NCBI GenBank assembly: GCA_002104905.1
Contig: MCFE01000546.1
Location: 1-59,955 of the forward strand
Direction: 5' to 3'
Source: Basidiobolus meristosporus CBS 931.73
Taxonomy: Eukaryota; Basidiobolomycota; Basidiobolomycetes; Basidiobolales; Basidiobolaceae
DNA: 59,955 bases
Positions 20,380-30,918 of this stretch are shown one piece after another. Numbering within the stretch: position 1 is the stretch's first letter; every line of letters begins with the position of its first letter. A program made the position numbers and the translations under genes. Below the pieces are notes generated by a model. The model did not search any database and was not told the DNA's origin. It saw only the letters and a program-made list of their open reading frames with translations.

Positions 20380-22030
20380 GAAATAGATCAGTTAAATAAT
20401 TTGCATGATTCTCACAGTTGGTGAAGATAGGATAACATCATCATTAAATATCAAGGCATATAGTACATTCCTAAGTTTTATTTTCCTGACTCTCTGGAGT
20501 ATGCTGGTAATGTTATTAAGACAAAGGGATCTTGCTGAAAAATCCATTGCATAGTGTTCAAAATAAATGCAGTCTTATGCTGATGATCCAAATGGACCTA
20601 GAATTACCAAGATGCATTCTTTATGTCTAACTTGATGAATACTTTTGTTCCCTATGGTATGTAGCTGATATCTTGGATTACTAGATTAGAAATTAGTCAT
20701 CTTGAAGAAGTGTATAGTGTAGCAGCTAATCTGGAACAATGCATAAACTATTCCTTCAAGTGGCTTGGTTTCTCTCAATGGCTGAATGAGTATCCAATTA
20801 GATTGATTTAAAATATGCTTGGAAGGCAGGGGTCAGCTCTTCTGCATTCAGCTGGGGGAAATAATCACTGGAATCCAATCAATTATAGGTGGCTAAGAAT
20901 CAGCAACTCCTGGATAGGAAACTGGTAGTCTACTCATGTGAGAGGGTCTTTGTTGTAAGCACAATTTTTCCTGGTTGTTTTTCCATTTCCATGTTGAGTA
21001 CTTTGACTGCATTGGGGGATAAAATACAGTTGGATGTTACACTATCAAGTAGTGCTACACATGATTGGCTATTCAGGGTGTGTGACTTAATGGCTTTTAG
21101 CACTATGGCTGGCAGTTTCTTATTGTGATATGCTGCAATTCTGGCTGGAAATTCTGTGAGCTTGCATTAATCATGAGCTGTAAGCTCTTCATATACTTCC
21201 TCATACCCTGTCATAACATTGGTTGAACTATCATTTAGAATCTGAGTAATCTTAGCCAATGGTGTAAAGCCTATTCTAGCATGGGCAGTTCATCTATGTC
21301 CCAGCTTTTCAACTATAAAGCATTTGTCATCAGCATATAGATAATTAGCTGTGGCAATTTGTTGCATCTCTGAGGTAGCTTCTAATTTGCTGGACTGCTT
21401 TTTGATACCTTTCCACTCACTAATGGAGTAATAGTATCTTCTGAAAAACTCATACTGCTTGGTAGTAGTTGGCTTATTCTTGGTTCTATAGTTGGCTTCC
21501 TTTCTATTTGTAGCTAGATCTTGAGTTAAGTTGCCTGAATTCTAGCCAACAGCTGCAGTTATAGTAATTGCAAGTGAACATATCACTCAGATCTTGTGAT
21601 AAGTACCTGTATAGTTGCATGCTTTAATAACATCATCATTACTCAGTAGCTGGTGTGAAAAATTTGAAAAAAAAGAGTAATAAGAAACATATTATAATTA
21701 CCAACTCCAGCTTATCTCAGTTGTCTTTGAAATCCATCACAGAAGTGTTTTATTGATTCTCCCTTTTGCATTTTGGCTTCCATAAGCCACTGTTCAGATG
21801 TGTTTTCTCAGGTGGATCTTCAAAAAGGCTGAAAAAGAGGTTTTGTGCAATTTTCAACACACTATTGGGGGGAATGCTCACCTCAACCCAGTTAGCATCT
21901 TGCATTGTGAGACAGAGAAATTGAAGTCTAGCAAAATTGGCATTTGGGACTAACTGGTGTGCAGCTAAGACAAAACTGATATTTTAAAGAAACTCAGTAG
22001 GATTCTTTATTTTATGAAAACTAACTTTGA
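20380..22030 (-). pseudogene. Decayed Ty3/gypsy Gag-protease-RT, a second gypsy family
   Basis: The minus strand reads right to left. A Gag-like EQWLMEAKMQKGESIKHF is near 21760, a knuckle-like KCFIVEKLGHR is near 21310, and a retropepsin-like ALLDSVTSNCILSPNAV is near 21040, where the catalytic DSG has become DSV. An RT-like FNDDVILS replaces the YxDD box near 20450. Frames are broken throughout, so this is an old fossil. The RT assignment is weaker than the protease one. Confidence 0.5.
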
Positions 22031-22509
22031 AGATCCCATTGAAAGGCCATCACAATGCTTAAATACCATGACTAAGAGATATTGATGCCATCAGAATAAA
22101 ATGCAAAGATGGTTTAGAAAAAATTGCACCCCAGATTTCACATAAAACTTGGTGATAATTTTCATCAGAACAGTGTACATCTTGCTTTTGATTGGTTCTC
22201 TGACAATTCTTGTACTTTCTAGTCCCAGACACCAACTTGACTGCTACATTGTTATACATTGATTGGCTATTGCTCATTTCTTACACTCCTTACTTCCTGA
22301 CTCAAACAATGTGATTACTTTCATGCATACAAATTGGTTTATTTTCTTTGATTCATCAGTTGTAACTCAATTTCTAACTATACTGACCTATACATATCCT
22401 TGTACCCAACACTAACAATACACCCTACCACACCTCAATCAGTAACTCCATTGAAATTTACCATTCAATAAGTATCTGAGCCAAATACCCTTTTTCCATG
22501 ACTTTGGTG
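22031..22509 (-). pseudogene. Family X 3' tail, copy 4
   Basis: AAGGCCATCACAATGC and GACTAAGAGATATTGAT parallel the tails of copies 2 (17680) and 3 (23285). A minus-strand frame at 22059-22277 (72 codons) includes SNSQSMYNN, also present as broken SQSM in other copies. It is truncated at 22509 by an LTR fragment and joins the gypsy fossil on the left. Confidence 0.45.
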
Positions 22510-22885
22510 TGAAGGGTAATATACCTCTAGCAAACAAATTTATTCATATGACTATTGTGAGGCATGTACTCATTTTTTTCCTGTGAGTATTATCCCAGTT
22601 TCCTTTCCCCAAATCTAGAGTATTACTCCCATATAACTTTTACCCTGTTTAGTTATCAGCAGTAGCTAACCCATATGTTATTTAGCTTTGTGATCACTTG
22701 TATATATGTGCATTAGGCTAGCACCCATATCAGTATTCCCAACACATGACCCAGGTCAGTGTTACCCTCCCTATCACTTCAATACAATATATTATCTTGG
22801 TGTTACAGAAGTTTCAAACTACCAAACCCTGACTTGTTCAATATGCTGTATTTTTTGAACCTTCCAGGACTTTGTTAGAGTATTC
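22510..22885 (+). repeat. Truncated, old LTR of the 804-bp LTR family
   Basis: Collinear with about 18785-19170, starting at GGGTAATATACCTC and including ATGTTATTTAGCTTTGTGATC. It is much more diverged than the copies at 55105 and 57918, and it lacks the other half. Confidence 0.6.
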
Positions 22886-23220
22886 TTAGTTTGTATTTTT
22901 ACATTTCTCTAGTATTTGATGAATTTGAGAATCTGGCTATTGACAAATAGCTTGCTAGCTTTGCTGCAGTTGCATGCCAACATTGGTACATTCTCTCCAT
23001 GGGAAGATGATTTGTGTTGTCATTGTTGTATGAATAAAGATAGCTTGTAAAAGTCAAGAAGTAACTCCCCTGTGTCTTGCACATTTAGGAACAATGCTGT
23101 CCATTATCCCTTGCAAAACCGTTTATCTTGCTGATTGCTTTGGTATCTCCAATATAAATAGTTATATGTACTTGGAGCTGATAGCCATTTACCAGTATTC
23201 CAATGCATAGCATACAAGAC
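22886..23220 (-). pseudogene. Family Y (Tnp2-like) remnant, copy 3
   Basis: Collinear with 44250-44560 of the longest copy. Shared words include GCAGTTGCATGCCAACAT / GCAATTGCATGCTGACTT and TTCTCTCCATGGGAAGATGA / TTCTCTCTGTGGAAAGATGA. A 61-codon minus frame here is a remnant only. Confidence 0.5.
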
Positions 23221-23244
23221 TCATGTAGAAGTTGATAGAGGTAC

Positions 23245-23902
23245 CCATCCCCTATGAAAAATTATAGAGATTATTCCATCAAAAGGCCATCATAAAGCTA
23301 AAGTCCTGTGACTGAGAGGTACTGATCCTGTCAGAACACCATCCAGAAACCATTGAAAATGACTCCACCCCAGATGTCATAAAAAACTGAGTCAAAACTC
23401 TTCATCACAACAATGTATAAGTGGCTTTTTATTGGTTCCCTATCAGTTTGCTCACTTTGTGATCCAGGAAACTCTGTTGCCTCCTACATTTGTGTGCATT
23501 CATTGGCTATTGCCTCTTTTTCTCAGCTCCTTACATCCTTACTCAACCATTTCTCTTACTTTTCCTGTGTACAAATTGGATTATCTCTGTTGAAGCTTGA
23601 GTTGTACCTCAATTGCCAATTGTATTGACCTATACAAGTCTCTATACCATTCACTAACATTAGGCCCAACCCCACACTTGACAAGTAACTCCATTAAAAT
23701 CCACCACTCAATAAGTATTTCTGCAGTAATGCACTGGTGTTACAACTTTGGCAGGAACCAAATGGCTTTATGCCACTGTTCATTCACTGATTGCTACATG
23801 TCCCAGTCTTCAGCTGGCACTGCAAGGTCTAGCACATCATCTGCCAGTCTTTGCAATAAATCCTTGGCATATTCCAGTGCATTCTCTTGAGCACTGCTCT
23901 TG
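23245..23902 (-). pseudogene. Family X copy 3, 3' part (left of the gypsy insertion)
   Basis: Parallel to 17670-18300. It includes the C-terminal block and the non-coding tail, and is interrupted at 23902 by the gypsy element. The rest of this copy continues at 29579 after the target duplication. Confidence 0.65.
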
Positions 23903-24270
23903 TGTTATGATCTGCCGCTTGAATGTTTAAGTTAGATCAGTTCTTAGTCAAAGCAATTAGTATATGTTTAGGTTATCAGTATATCAGTATTATCTATGAA
24001 ATCAGTAGCATTAGTCAGCAAATGAATCAGCAGATCCTTATCAGACAGAGATAGATATATTAAGTAGGATCTTATTGGGTGATGATGATGCCATCAAATG
24101 AGCCATCAGCCACAACCTACATTAGGAAATACAATTAGTCAGCAATTGATCTGGCAAAATGTATATAAGGAGCTGCTGGAACCTCAATAAAAATCAGTTC
24201 AAGTTTTAGTGAATACAATACTAGCTAAACTCCCTATTCCTCTACAACTCTTATACCAAGACTTGTAACA
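23903..24270 (+). repeat. 5' LTR of the gypsy element
   Basis: 368 bp, with a TATA-like GTATATAAGG at 24161-24170 that probably positions transcription start. It ends at GTAACA just before the primer site. Decayed copies occur at 33936-34305 and 45942-46370. Confidence 0.92.
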
Positions 24271-24271
24271 T

Positions 24272-24289
24272 TGGTAGCAGTGATAACCA
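24272..24289 (+). other. Primer-binding site of the gypsy element
   Basis: TGGTAGCAGTGATAACC starts one base after the LTR. The TGG start is expected for pairing with a tRNA CCA end. The tRNA is not identified. It is not the half-iMet site of the copia elements. Confidence 0.6.
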
Positions 24290-24328
24290 GAAACCTCCCT
24301 CCTGAAGAAAGAAGAAACCACCCTCAAG

Positions 24329-25162
24329 ATGTCAGACAATCAAGAATGGAAGAATGCCATGCAGCAAATCCTGGCCCAACAGCAACAGCTACTCCAGATC
24401 CTCAGCCAACAGCAGCAAGGAATAACTACCATGGCTCAGAGCCAGCAAAGCCCTGTCAAGAGCAACTTTAGTGTGAAGGTCAACCGGTACCATGGCAGAG
24501 TCAATGAAAACCTGGGAACTTGGCTCTTTCAGATTGAAGAAGCTTTTAAAGCTCAAGGAATTGCTCCAGAAAGCAAGTTGCATTATGCAGCTTCTTACCT
24601 GGCAGATGCAGCTTTACAGTGGTACCACAACAAGATCAGGTCAGCTACTATGATGGGATGCTCTACAATCTCTACCTGGGATGAGTTTGTGTTGGAAATT
24701 CAGGATGCTTTTGAACCTCCACACCAGCAGACACTACTAAGAAGGAAGTTAAAGACACTCAGACAGAAAGGAATGGTGCAAGAATACATCTATGAGTACA
24801 GATGTCTACTTGGACAAATTGAAAGAATGAACCCCTTGGATCAAGTTGAATACTTTATTGATGGGTTGAAAGAAAGAACTCGCAAGGAAGTCAATTACCA
24901 AAGACCTCAGACTATTGAAGAAGCCATCAAGATTGCCATTGACTATGACTCAGCTATGTTTGGAGTTGGGAAGCTTACAGTGACTAATCAGAAAGGCTAT
25001 AATCATTATGAAAGAAGACAATCAGAAGCAGTACCAATGGAAATTGATGCTATGCAGAAGAATCCCTCCTCAGAAGAATGCAAGAAGAGAGGACTTTGCT
25101 TCAATTGCCACCAGCAGGGACATATTGCAAAGTACTGCCCTCAGAGAAGAAATGGACACTAG
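24329..25162 (+). CDS. gag: Gag of the gypsy element (ends at a nonsense codon)
   Basis: 277 residues. A Gln-rich N-terminus (residues 10-45) is followed by a retrotransposon Gag domain with LGTWLFQIEEAFKAQG and AAxYLADAALQWYHN near residues 60-105. A CCHC zinc knuckle has C257, C260, H265 and C270 (CFNCHQQGHIAKYC), which binds RNA in the particle. The ATG has A at -3. In the related copy at 49140 the codon after GH is CAG, here TAG, so Gag and Pol were one reading frame and this stop arose by C-to-T. Readthrough cannot be excluded. Confidence 0.88.
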   Translation: MSDNQEWKNAMQQILAQQQQLLQILSQQQQGITTMAQSQQSPVKSNFSVKVNRYHGRVNENLGTWLFQIEEAFKAQGIAPESKLHYAASYLADAALQWYHNKIRSATMMGCSTISTWDEFVLEIQDAFEPPHQQTLLRRKLKTLRQKGMVQEYIYEYRCLLGQIERMNPLDQVEYFIDGLKERTRKEVNYQRPQTIEEAIKIAIDYDSAMFGVGKLTVTNQKGYNHYERRQSEAVPMEIDAMQKNPSSEECKKRGLCFNCHQQGHIAKYCPQRRNGH

Positions 25163-25300
25163 CCAACAAGAACCTTCAACCATATTGAGTCCCATGAACA
25201 CAGTAATGTGGAAGATGAGCTTGAAGAAAACTTGGAACTCACCTTCCATATGACAGAAGAGTACTTGTGCCAAATGACTTCAAACTCAGGGAAGTTATTA

Positions 25301-26033
25301 GACTTGTTCCGTTGGATAGTGCCACATTGAGCCATGAGTGCCAAATGATGCCATAGTGTGCCAGAGAGGCCAAGTGAGCCTCTACCTGGCCACAGAGTGT
25401 GAAACATAGCTCTGCATCTTCATGCAAAGCAGCCCCTGTGTTTCACTCATTGTGTTGGAGAAAATCCATTTTTTGACCTTTTTTTTTTGGATCAATGTTG
25501 TGCAGGATGTGTTAGAGCAAAAGCAGATTGAAGATATGCATCTGGTACTCAATACCGATGGCACTCTGAATCTAGCTCCTGTAGCTTGTATCATGTCACA
25601 AAAATGAATGGCACTATCTTGGTCCACTGGTTCTATCTGGCACTATATTTAAATATTAGCCCTAAAGTAAGATCTATACAAAGCACTTATAGTGCCAGAT
25701 AGTACCAGTGGACCAAGATAGTGCCATTCATTTTTGTGACATGATACAAGCTACAGGAGCTGGATTCAGAGTGCCATGGGTATTGTGTACCAGATGCATA
25801 TCTTCTGTTCTCCTGTGCTCTTTCACATCCTGAGCTACATTGGTCCACAAAAAAAGGTCAAAAAATGGATTTTCTCCTGCGCAATGGGTGAAACACAGGG
25901 GCTGCTTTACATGAAGATGCAGAGCTATGTTTCACACTCTGTGGCCAAGTATAGGCTCACTTGACCTCTCTGGCACACTATGGCATCATTTGGCACTCAT
26001 GGCTCAATGTGGCACTATCCAACGGAACAAGTC
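25301..26033. mobile_element. Foldback (near-palindromic) non-autonomous DNA element, 733 bp
   Basis: The left arm 25301-25648 and right arm 25688-26033 are near-perfect inverted copies around a 39-bp centre. The ends read GACTTGTTCCGTTGG, matching the Harbinger-like element's GACTTGTTCCATTGG with one change. TA flanks both sides (25299-25300 and 26034-26035). With one TA the insertion is 735 bp, a multiple of 3, and its removal rejoins Gag and protease in frame. It encodes no transposase, so mobilisation by the 4185-7595 element's relatives is inferred. Confidence 0.9.
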
Positions 26034-29000
26034 TAATGTACTTGAATGGAGTAATCAATGGAGTACCTGCCAAGATCATGATTGACTCAGGAGCATCGCA
26101 TGAGTACATGTTGGAGCAATTTGCTTTGAAAGCTGGAATCAACTTGGAACCTACCAAATCAACTTCAGTTTCCACAGCTGATGGGAACTCCCACATAATC
26201 AACTGTAATACCCAGCCAGTAAGAATGAAGATCAATGACTATGAAGAAGACCTACAGGCTTATATATTTGGGAACTGCAAGTTTGACCTTGTACTTGGAA
26301 AAACCTGGCTATTTTGTTGTAATCCATCAATCAACTGGAGAACCCATGCTACTCAGATCCAAAAAGACAACAAGACCTATGAACTATTACCTGCCATGCT
26401 GGATTTCAACTTGGTCAATTCCAGTGTGTGTGAGACAAGTGAACTTAGCAAGACCCAGTTCTGTAGAGCACTTAGAAAAGGTACCGAGATGTTCCTCATG
26501 GCGGTATTACAGGAGGATTCCTCTACCCCAGCACCCCAGCAGGTCCAGACTCTCTTGAAGAAATATTCAGATGTGTTCCCAGATGAGCTTGTAAGCCTAC
26601 CACCAGTCAGAGACATGGATCATGCCATTGACACAGGAGATAGCCCTCCAGTGAGCAAGACACCTTACAGAATGAGTCCATTGGAATTGGAGGAAATGAA
26701 GAGACAAATTGATCAGCTATTGGAGCAAGGATACATCAGGCCTAGCAAGTCACCCCGGGGAGCACCAGTGCTTTTTGTGAAAAAGAAGGATGGAACACTT
26801 GGGATGTGCATTGACTACAGAGCCCTGAACTCAGTTACCGTCAAGAATAAGTACCCCATACCTTGGATTGATGAGCTTTTAGACCAACTTAATGGAGCCA
26901 CTATTTTCAGCAAGATTGACCTCATGTCAGGATACAACCAGATTAGGGTGAAGACAGAAGACATCCCCAAGACAGCATTCAGGACCAGATATGGACATTA
27001 CGAGTACTTAGTCATGAGTTTTGGCCTCACCAATGCCCCTGCAACATTCATGACGCTGATGCAGACTGTCTTTCAGGAGTACTTAGACAAGTTTGTGATA
27101 ATCTACCTGGATGACATATTGATATACAGCAAGACAGAAGAGGATCACATAGTGCACATTGAAAAGGTCTTGAAGAAACTAAGAGAGAACAAGCTATATG
27201 GCAAGCTAGCCAAGTGTGAATTCTTCAAGGAGCACGTTGAATATCTGGGACACATAGTGACTAGCACAGGAGTAACCTTAGACCCCAAGAAGGTGGAAGT
27301 AATCAAGAATTTGAAGCAGCCCCATAGCATATCAGAACTCAGATCCTTCCTTGGAATGGTTTCCTATTATCGGAGATTTGTCAAGTCATTTGCAAGTATT
27401 GCAGCCCCTTTAACTGATATCCTCAAGAAAGACAATACCTACAAGTGGGACATAGCTTGTGAGACTGCCTTCCAGACCCTAAAGAATGAACTTGCTAAGT
27501 TGCCAAGCTTAAGAATACCAGACTTCAGAAAAGAGTTCACTCTGTGCGCAGATGCTTCAGATTATGCAATTGGTGGAGTGCTGAGCCAAGAACACAAGGG
27601 AAAGGACTACCCTTTTGCCTTTGAATCCAAGAAACTGAACTCAGCAGAACAAAACTATCCAGTCCATGAGAAGGAGATGCTTGCTATAATACACTGTTTG
27701 AAGACATGGAGATGCTATATTGAAGGAGTCAAATGCACTGTGAAGACTGATCATGCCTCCCTCAAGTATATATTTACTCAAAAGGTACTCTCTAGAAGAA
27801 TGACAAGATGGAGTGAATACATTCAGCAATTTGACCTGGAGATTGTCTACTGTCCTGGAAAAAACAACACGGTTGCTGATGCCTTATCAAGATTAGATCA
27901 AGTTGCTCAACTCAACTTGGTGCATGAATCAGATTGGCCTAGCCTATTACCAAAGTACTTGGAGGACCAAGCCATTCCTAATGAGGTGGATGAAGATATC
28001 AAGAAGATAATCCGTGATGAAGCCAGCAAATTTGTTGTACAGAATGAAACACTCTACCAAATTGTTGATGGAAGCCCTATTGCCTATTGTCCTTATGTTG
28101 CTCGCCTGGATTTAATACATAAGCTACACAATGGATATGGACATCTTGGGATTGAAGGAACCTATAGCCTTGTAAAAGCCAGAGCATGGTGGCCCAGAAT
28201 GAAACAAGATATTGAGAAGCTAGTGAAAACATGCCCAAACTGCCAAATCAATCAAGGCCAGCCACAAAGAATTGCTGAACTCTTCCCTTTGGAGCCTTTA
28301 AGACCATTTGAGAGATGGGGAATTGACTTTATTGGAAGACTGCCAACTACCAGAAAATGCAACCGTTGGATCATAGTAGCAATTGACCATGCCACTAAAT
28401 GGCCAGTTGCTAAAGCTGTATCAATAGCCAGTGAACAAGAAGTTGCAAGTTTCATTTACCATGAGATCCTGATGAAGTTTGGATGCCCTGTGGAGATCTT
28501 ATCCGATAGAGGTGCAAACTTTATGGCAAAGACATTAGAGGCTTACCTGGAAATGCAGCAGATCAGACACTTGAAAACCTCGGCATATCACCCCAGAACT
28601 AATGGAGTCACTGAGCGGTTTAATGGATTATTTGGAAAAATGCTGACCAAGTATGCAAATGGAGGTGTCAGTAGATGGGATGAGTTCATAGACCAAGCAC
28701 TCTTTGCATGCAGAGTCAGAGTACACAACACCACCCAGCAATCACCATTTTACTTGGTTTATGGATGTGAACCAAGGATTCCAGGAGATCTCACACAACC
28801 AAAACTTACAGACACCTTATAAGATGAACTCAGTCAGCCAAGTAGACACCAGCAACTGGAACAAAGACGTCAAGAGGCACAGACCAAAGTATCTCAAAGC
28901 GCAGAAAAGATGAAGCAGAGATTTGATAAGACTATAGCACCAGAAGCATTGACAGTTGGGAACTTTGTATTGCTAAGAAACAACACTCGGAAGAAGTTTG

Positions 29001-29200
29001 AGCCACAATGGACAGGACCATTCAAGATCATCAGAGAATGTCCATTTGCAACTTACCAACTGGTGGACAAACAAGGTAATATCCGGGAAGACTTAGTGCA
29101 TAGGGACAGACTCAAGCGTGCAAGACTTGCTGATAATACTGAACCATCAAGATATTGGTATCACAAGAAAAGAGATTCAGGAGAACCCTCTCAACTTTAG
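26034..29200 (+). pseudogene. pol: Pol of the gypsy element: protease, RT, RNase H, integrase
   Basis: The frame opens inside the foldback element (ATG at 25961), but the genuine part begins at [15 protein letters not shown]. In order there are protease IDSGAS (near 26080), RT with [11 protein letters not shown] (near 27105), RNase H with [12 protein letters not shown] (near 27545), an integrase HHCC zinc site with H..H and CPNCQ (near 28120-28245), and the catalytic core with [17 protein letters not shown] and TNGVTERF (D, D, E). TAA at 28820-28822 interrupts the integrase C-terminus. The same frame then runs on for another 126 codons to 29200, including QWTGPFKI. One nonsense change therefore separates this from an open Pol. 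Confidence 0.9.
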
Positions 29201-29210
29201 TAGGGGAGAA
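29201..29210 (+). other. Polypurine tract of the gypsy element
   Basis: TAGGGGAGAA directly precedes the 3' LTR. Plus-strand DNA synthesis is expected to prime here. Confidence 0.8.
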
Positions 29211-29578
29211 TGTTATGATCTGCCGCTTGAATGTTTAAGTTAGATCAGTTTTTAGTCAAAGCAATTAGTATATGTTTAGATTATCAGTATATCAGTATTA
29301 TCTATGAAATCAGTAGCATTAGTCAGCAAATGAATCAGCATATCCTTATCAGACAGAAATAGATATATTAAATAGGATCTTATTGGGTGATGATGATGCA
29401 AGCAAATGAGCCATCAGCCACAACCTACATTAGGAAATACAATTAGTCAGCAATTGATCTGGCAAAATGTATATAAGGAGCTGCTAGAACCTCAATAAAA
29501 ATCAGTTCAAGTTTTAGTGAATACAATACTAGCTAAACTCCCTATTCCTCTACAACTCTTATACCAAGACTTGTAACA
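29211..29578 (+). repeat. 3' LTR of the gypsy element
   Basis: 368 bp, equal in length to the 5' LTR with about 8 substitutions. It is followed by the cttg duplication and family X sequence. Confidence 0.92.
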
Positions 29579-29689
29579 CTTGGAGAAGTGCTGCAACCTC
29601 TTGGTGTTCCAATTAATGCTCCAAAACTCCACTGAAGGTATTGTGATAGTCTTTTCAGCTCTTGATGTGGTAGCCTTGTCTGTCAGTGT
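29579..29689 (-). pseudogene. Family X copy 3, middle part
   Basis: Continues the C-terminal block of 23245-23902 across the gypsy insertion. GAGAAGTGCTGCAACCTCTT corresponds to AAGAAGTGCTGCAACCTCTT at 18303. It is cut again at about 29689 by a second insertion. Confidence 0.65.
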
Positions 29690-30918
29690 GAGCTGTTGTG
29701 TTGTGTTATGATTAGTTTGGGGCATATTCTATAATGGTAGAGGCTAATTGACAATATAAATAACTTCCAGTATGCTAATACTAAAATAGCTTATTGGGAG
29801 TTTGATATACCAATAGAAGATGTAACTTTCATTAATATTCTCAATCTTATGCTTAAAATATACTATAGACAGTGATTCTCACTTCTGCAGCAGTGTTCTG
29901 ACCTTCTGTTGACTATTAAGCTTATTTACTTTTGAAGCAACTTTTCTTTGTTTGGAAGTCACTTTCCTTTCTGAGAAAATATATCTAGAATGGAAGTTCT
30001 GTGCTCCCCTTTAACCTTAAGAGGTATGTTGTAGAAGTCTCTCAAGGGGTCTCTCAACATAAAGGGGTGTCTAAAGGTATGTCTTTAGAGTAAAGGGGCT
30101 TCTTGTAGTGGTCTCTAAAGTGGACTTTACGCTGAAGGGGTGCCCAAAGGGGCTTCTTTAGAGTAAGGGGTTTCTTGAAAGGGCCTTTAAAGGGTTCTTT
30201 AGACTAAAGGGGTGTCTTTAGAGTAAAAGGTTTTTCGGAGGGGACTTTTCTGATAGAAAAGCGGTTGTTTTCTTGTAGAACTTAGACTGCATTCTTGTGA
30301 GCTTTGCAGTCTCTTTATTGTTGTGGTACCAATCAAAGTCAGAATACTCAAAAGTGAAAGTAATGCAGGGGAAGTCTTATAAGCTTTAAAACTGTAATTG
30401 TAGTGTGGAGATTCTGGAAAGAGAGGCCCCCTTATTGCTCAGCTGGGGAAGTCATAAATTGAGATTTCTGAAGGATCAAAGCTTTTGGGCAGTTGCACTA
30501 GCAAGACACATGATACAAAGCTAAAATCTTGCAGTGGCACAGAATGGACATAGGTGCAGCACCTGTGGAAATCTCACATGACATTATTGTCTGGTTCAAA
30601 ATTTGCATGCAATCAAAGTCACCAGAGTAATCCTAGCAATAGTAGCATAGTATACAATAATTGGACTCTTTTGGTCATAACTCCTTAAGCACTGCTTCAA
30701 ATGAGCTGAAATTTGAAACATGTGTTAGCTACTGCGTGTTCTTTATGACATAATTTTTTGAGTGGATTGCTTGTCAGGGTCTGGAGTTTTTGTCCTTTAA
30801 AGTTAGAATTTCTTGATCTTTCACTTGTGTGTTACAATAGCAAAAAAAGCGGCGTAAAGAAATGAGTGCAATATTGGTTTTGAGATATTGTAGTAATGAG
30901 ATACATTCCATTACCACA
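29690..30918. mobile_element. Unclassified 1.2-kb insertion in family X copy 3
   Basis: Family X sequence stops after GTCTGTCAGTG at about 29688 and resumes at ATCTTCACTCTGTC at about 30919, so roughly 1.2 kb was inserted. It holds no long frame. The ends begin TGAGCTGTTGTG and finish CATTACCACA. No clear terminal repeat or target duplication was found. It includes a G-run repeat (30003-30250). Confidence 0.5.
30003..30250. repeat. Degenerate G-run minisatellite
   Basis: Words such as TTTAGAGTAAAGGGG, GGGGTGTCTAAAGG and AGGGGTTTCTTGAAAGGG recur every 30-45 bp with variation, giving many GGG/GGGG runs. It could form G-quadruplexes. It is probably a diverged tandem repeat. Confidence 0.6.

Larger units (their letters stand above)
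23903..29578 (+). mobile_element. Ty3/gypsy LTR retrotransposon, nearly complete
   Basis: Two 368-bp LTRs (23903-24270 and 29211-29578, starting TGTTATGATC and ending GTAACA) flank Gag-Pol in the order Gag, protease, RT, RNase H, integrase. A 4-bp duplication, cttg (23899-23902 and 29579-29582), joins a family X copy that is continuous elsewhere at 18290. I count about 8 differences between the LTRs (near 2%), most of them G/A or C/T. It carries two in-frame stops (25160 and 28820) and a 733-bp foldback insertion, so it is no longer autonomous. Confidence 0.93.

Noticed and set aside
24272-24289. Assigning the gypsy primer to initiator tRNA-Met
   Set aside because: Only the first six bases TGGTAG fit the usual iMet 3' end. 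The rest differs, so the tRNA was left open.
25961-26033. First 24 codons of the long gypsy Pol frame as an authentic N-terminus
   Set aside because: They are translated from the foldback element's right arm. The relative at 49294 shows that Pol was continuous with Gag.
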